A stretch of DNA of 64,000 nt from Kytococcus schroeteri (lineage in GTDB: Bacteria > Actinomycetota > Actinomycetes > Actinomycetales > Dermatophilaceae), in assembly GCF_002847825.1 (NCBI RefSeq), contig NZ_PKIZ01000001.1, positions 47,389 to 111,388 of the forward strand. Direction: 5' to 3'. The notes under the pieces are model-generated. The model had not been told where the DNA came from, did not search any database, and worked only from the letters and a program-made list of their open reading frames with translations. The position numbers and the translations under genes are program-made. Shown in pieces: positions 63,547 through 64,000 of this stretch (its first letter is position 1; each line of letters starts with the position of its first letter).

Positions 63547-64000
63547 ATGACCTCGTGGACCCTGCCCACCGTCCCCGTCTCCGCCGGCGCCCTCATCACC
63601 GACGAGGCCGGGCGCCTGCTCATCCTCAAGCCCACCTACAAGTCCGGCTGGACCATCCCCGGCGGGGTCATGGAGGCCGACGGCGAGACCCCCTGGGAGT
63701 GCTGCCAGCGCGAGGTCTTCGAGGAGACCGGCCTGCGTGTGGCCAGTGGTCGCCTCGTGGCCGTGGACACGCGGGCCGCCAAGGCCGACGAGCAGCTGGG
63801 GATCCGCTTCCTCTTCGACTGCGGTGCCGTCACCGCCGCCGAGGCCGCCGGGATCGTGCTCCAGGAGAGCGAGATCAGCGAGCACCGCTTCGCCCCACTC
63901 GTCGAGGCCGAGGCCCTGCTGCGCAAGCGCGTGCGCCGCCGGGTGCGGCGGGCGCCCGTCCTCGAGGTAGACCACACCCGGTCCGGCGAGCGCCCGCCGC
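63547..64000 (+). CDS. NUDIX hydrolase, 3'-truncated by the window end
   Basis: A NUDIX domain of at least 151 residues, running off the last base. The Nudix box is GGVMEADGETPWECCQREVFEETGL (about 38-62), with the pattern G-x5-E-x7-RE-V-x-EE-x-G all present. LLILKPTYKSGWTIPGG precedes it. It hydrolyses a nucleoside diphosphate linked to some moiety; the substrate is unknown. The rest of the C-terminus is outside the window. Confidence 0.9.
   Translation, partial: MTSWTLPTVPVSAGALITDEAGRLLILKPTYKSGWTIPGGVMEADGETPWECCQREVFEETGLRVASGRLVAVDTRAAKADEQLGIRFLFDCGAVTAAEAAGIVLQESEISEHRFAPLVEAEALLRKRVRRRVRRAPVLEVDHTRSGERPP

Overview
This 64 kb window is chromosomal DNA of a high-GC actinobacterium. 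GC is roughly 70% or more, coding is dense on both strands, and GTG starts and 4-bp ATGA/GTGA overlaps are common. The order DUF881 - sbp - DUF881 - gcvH - garA - merR - merR - gcvP matches the conserved actinobacterial block known from Mycobacterium tuberculosis Rv1823-Rv1832. A member of the Micrococcales is the best guess, but no rRNA or other taxonomic marker is present. No tRNA, CRISPR array, insertion sequence or prophage was seen.

Layout. 0-2 kb: the end of an M1 aminopeptidase, a phosphopantetheinyl transferase and fdhD. 2-9.5 kb: envelope-associated DUF881/sbp genes, gcvH, the FHA regulator garA, two MerR regulators, and gcvP behind a glycine riboswitch. 9.5-18.4 kb: a glutamate-cysteine ligase-type enzyme, phosphatase, OsmC, an amino acid permease, aldo/keto reductase, a D-hydroxyamino-acid-type PLP enzyme coupled to an aldonolactone oxidase, and an aldehyde dehydrogenase. 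18.4-22.1 kb: the threonine operon hom-thrC-thrB. 22.3-27.9 kb: a lipoprotein, an MFS exporter, an acyltransferase and a glgC-like gene. 27.9-31.4 kb: a thiamine operon thiO-thiS-thiG-thiF under a TPP riboswitch. 31.4-43.3 kb: rlmC, a glutamine amidotransferase, hydrolases, two DHA2-type MFS exporters (one with its TetR regulator), a WYL regulator, a DinB protein and a membrane Ser/Thr kinase. 43.3-50.8 kb: an anchored surface protein, GtrA, an SRAP DNA-repair protein, a membrane-fused copper nitrite reductase with a hemerythrin partner, and glutamate dehydrogenase. 50.8-52 kb: a small low-GC island with two unknown genes. 52-64 kb: an MFS protein, DUF2797, an M15 peptidase, several methyltransferases and small enzymes, a run of broken or internally deleted genes, an HNH/DUF222 gene with a probable SOS box, and the start of a NUDIX gene.

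How the genes work together. Glycine metabolism links gcvH, gcvP and the glycine switch; ThiO also consumes glycine. GarA-type proteins control 2-oxoglutarate and glutamate enzymes, and gdhA lies in the same window. Amino acid supply (hom-thrC-thrB), cofactor supply (thi, fdhD, phosphopantetheinyl transferase) and nitrogen-oxide handling (nirK plus hemerythrin) are the clearest pathway units. Many transcripts look leaderless: a TANNNT-like -10 hexamer lies 6-8 bases before the start codon at more than a dozen genes.

The most unusual locus is at 51.0-51.8 kb. A probably Tat-exported protein of 182 residues with a cationic C-terminal domain containing two cysteines is followed by a 65-residue membrane protein, in DNA of clearly lower GC than its surroundings. 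A secreted toxin or bacteriocin with a membrane partner is one possible reading, but only an inference.
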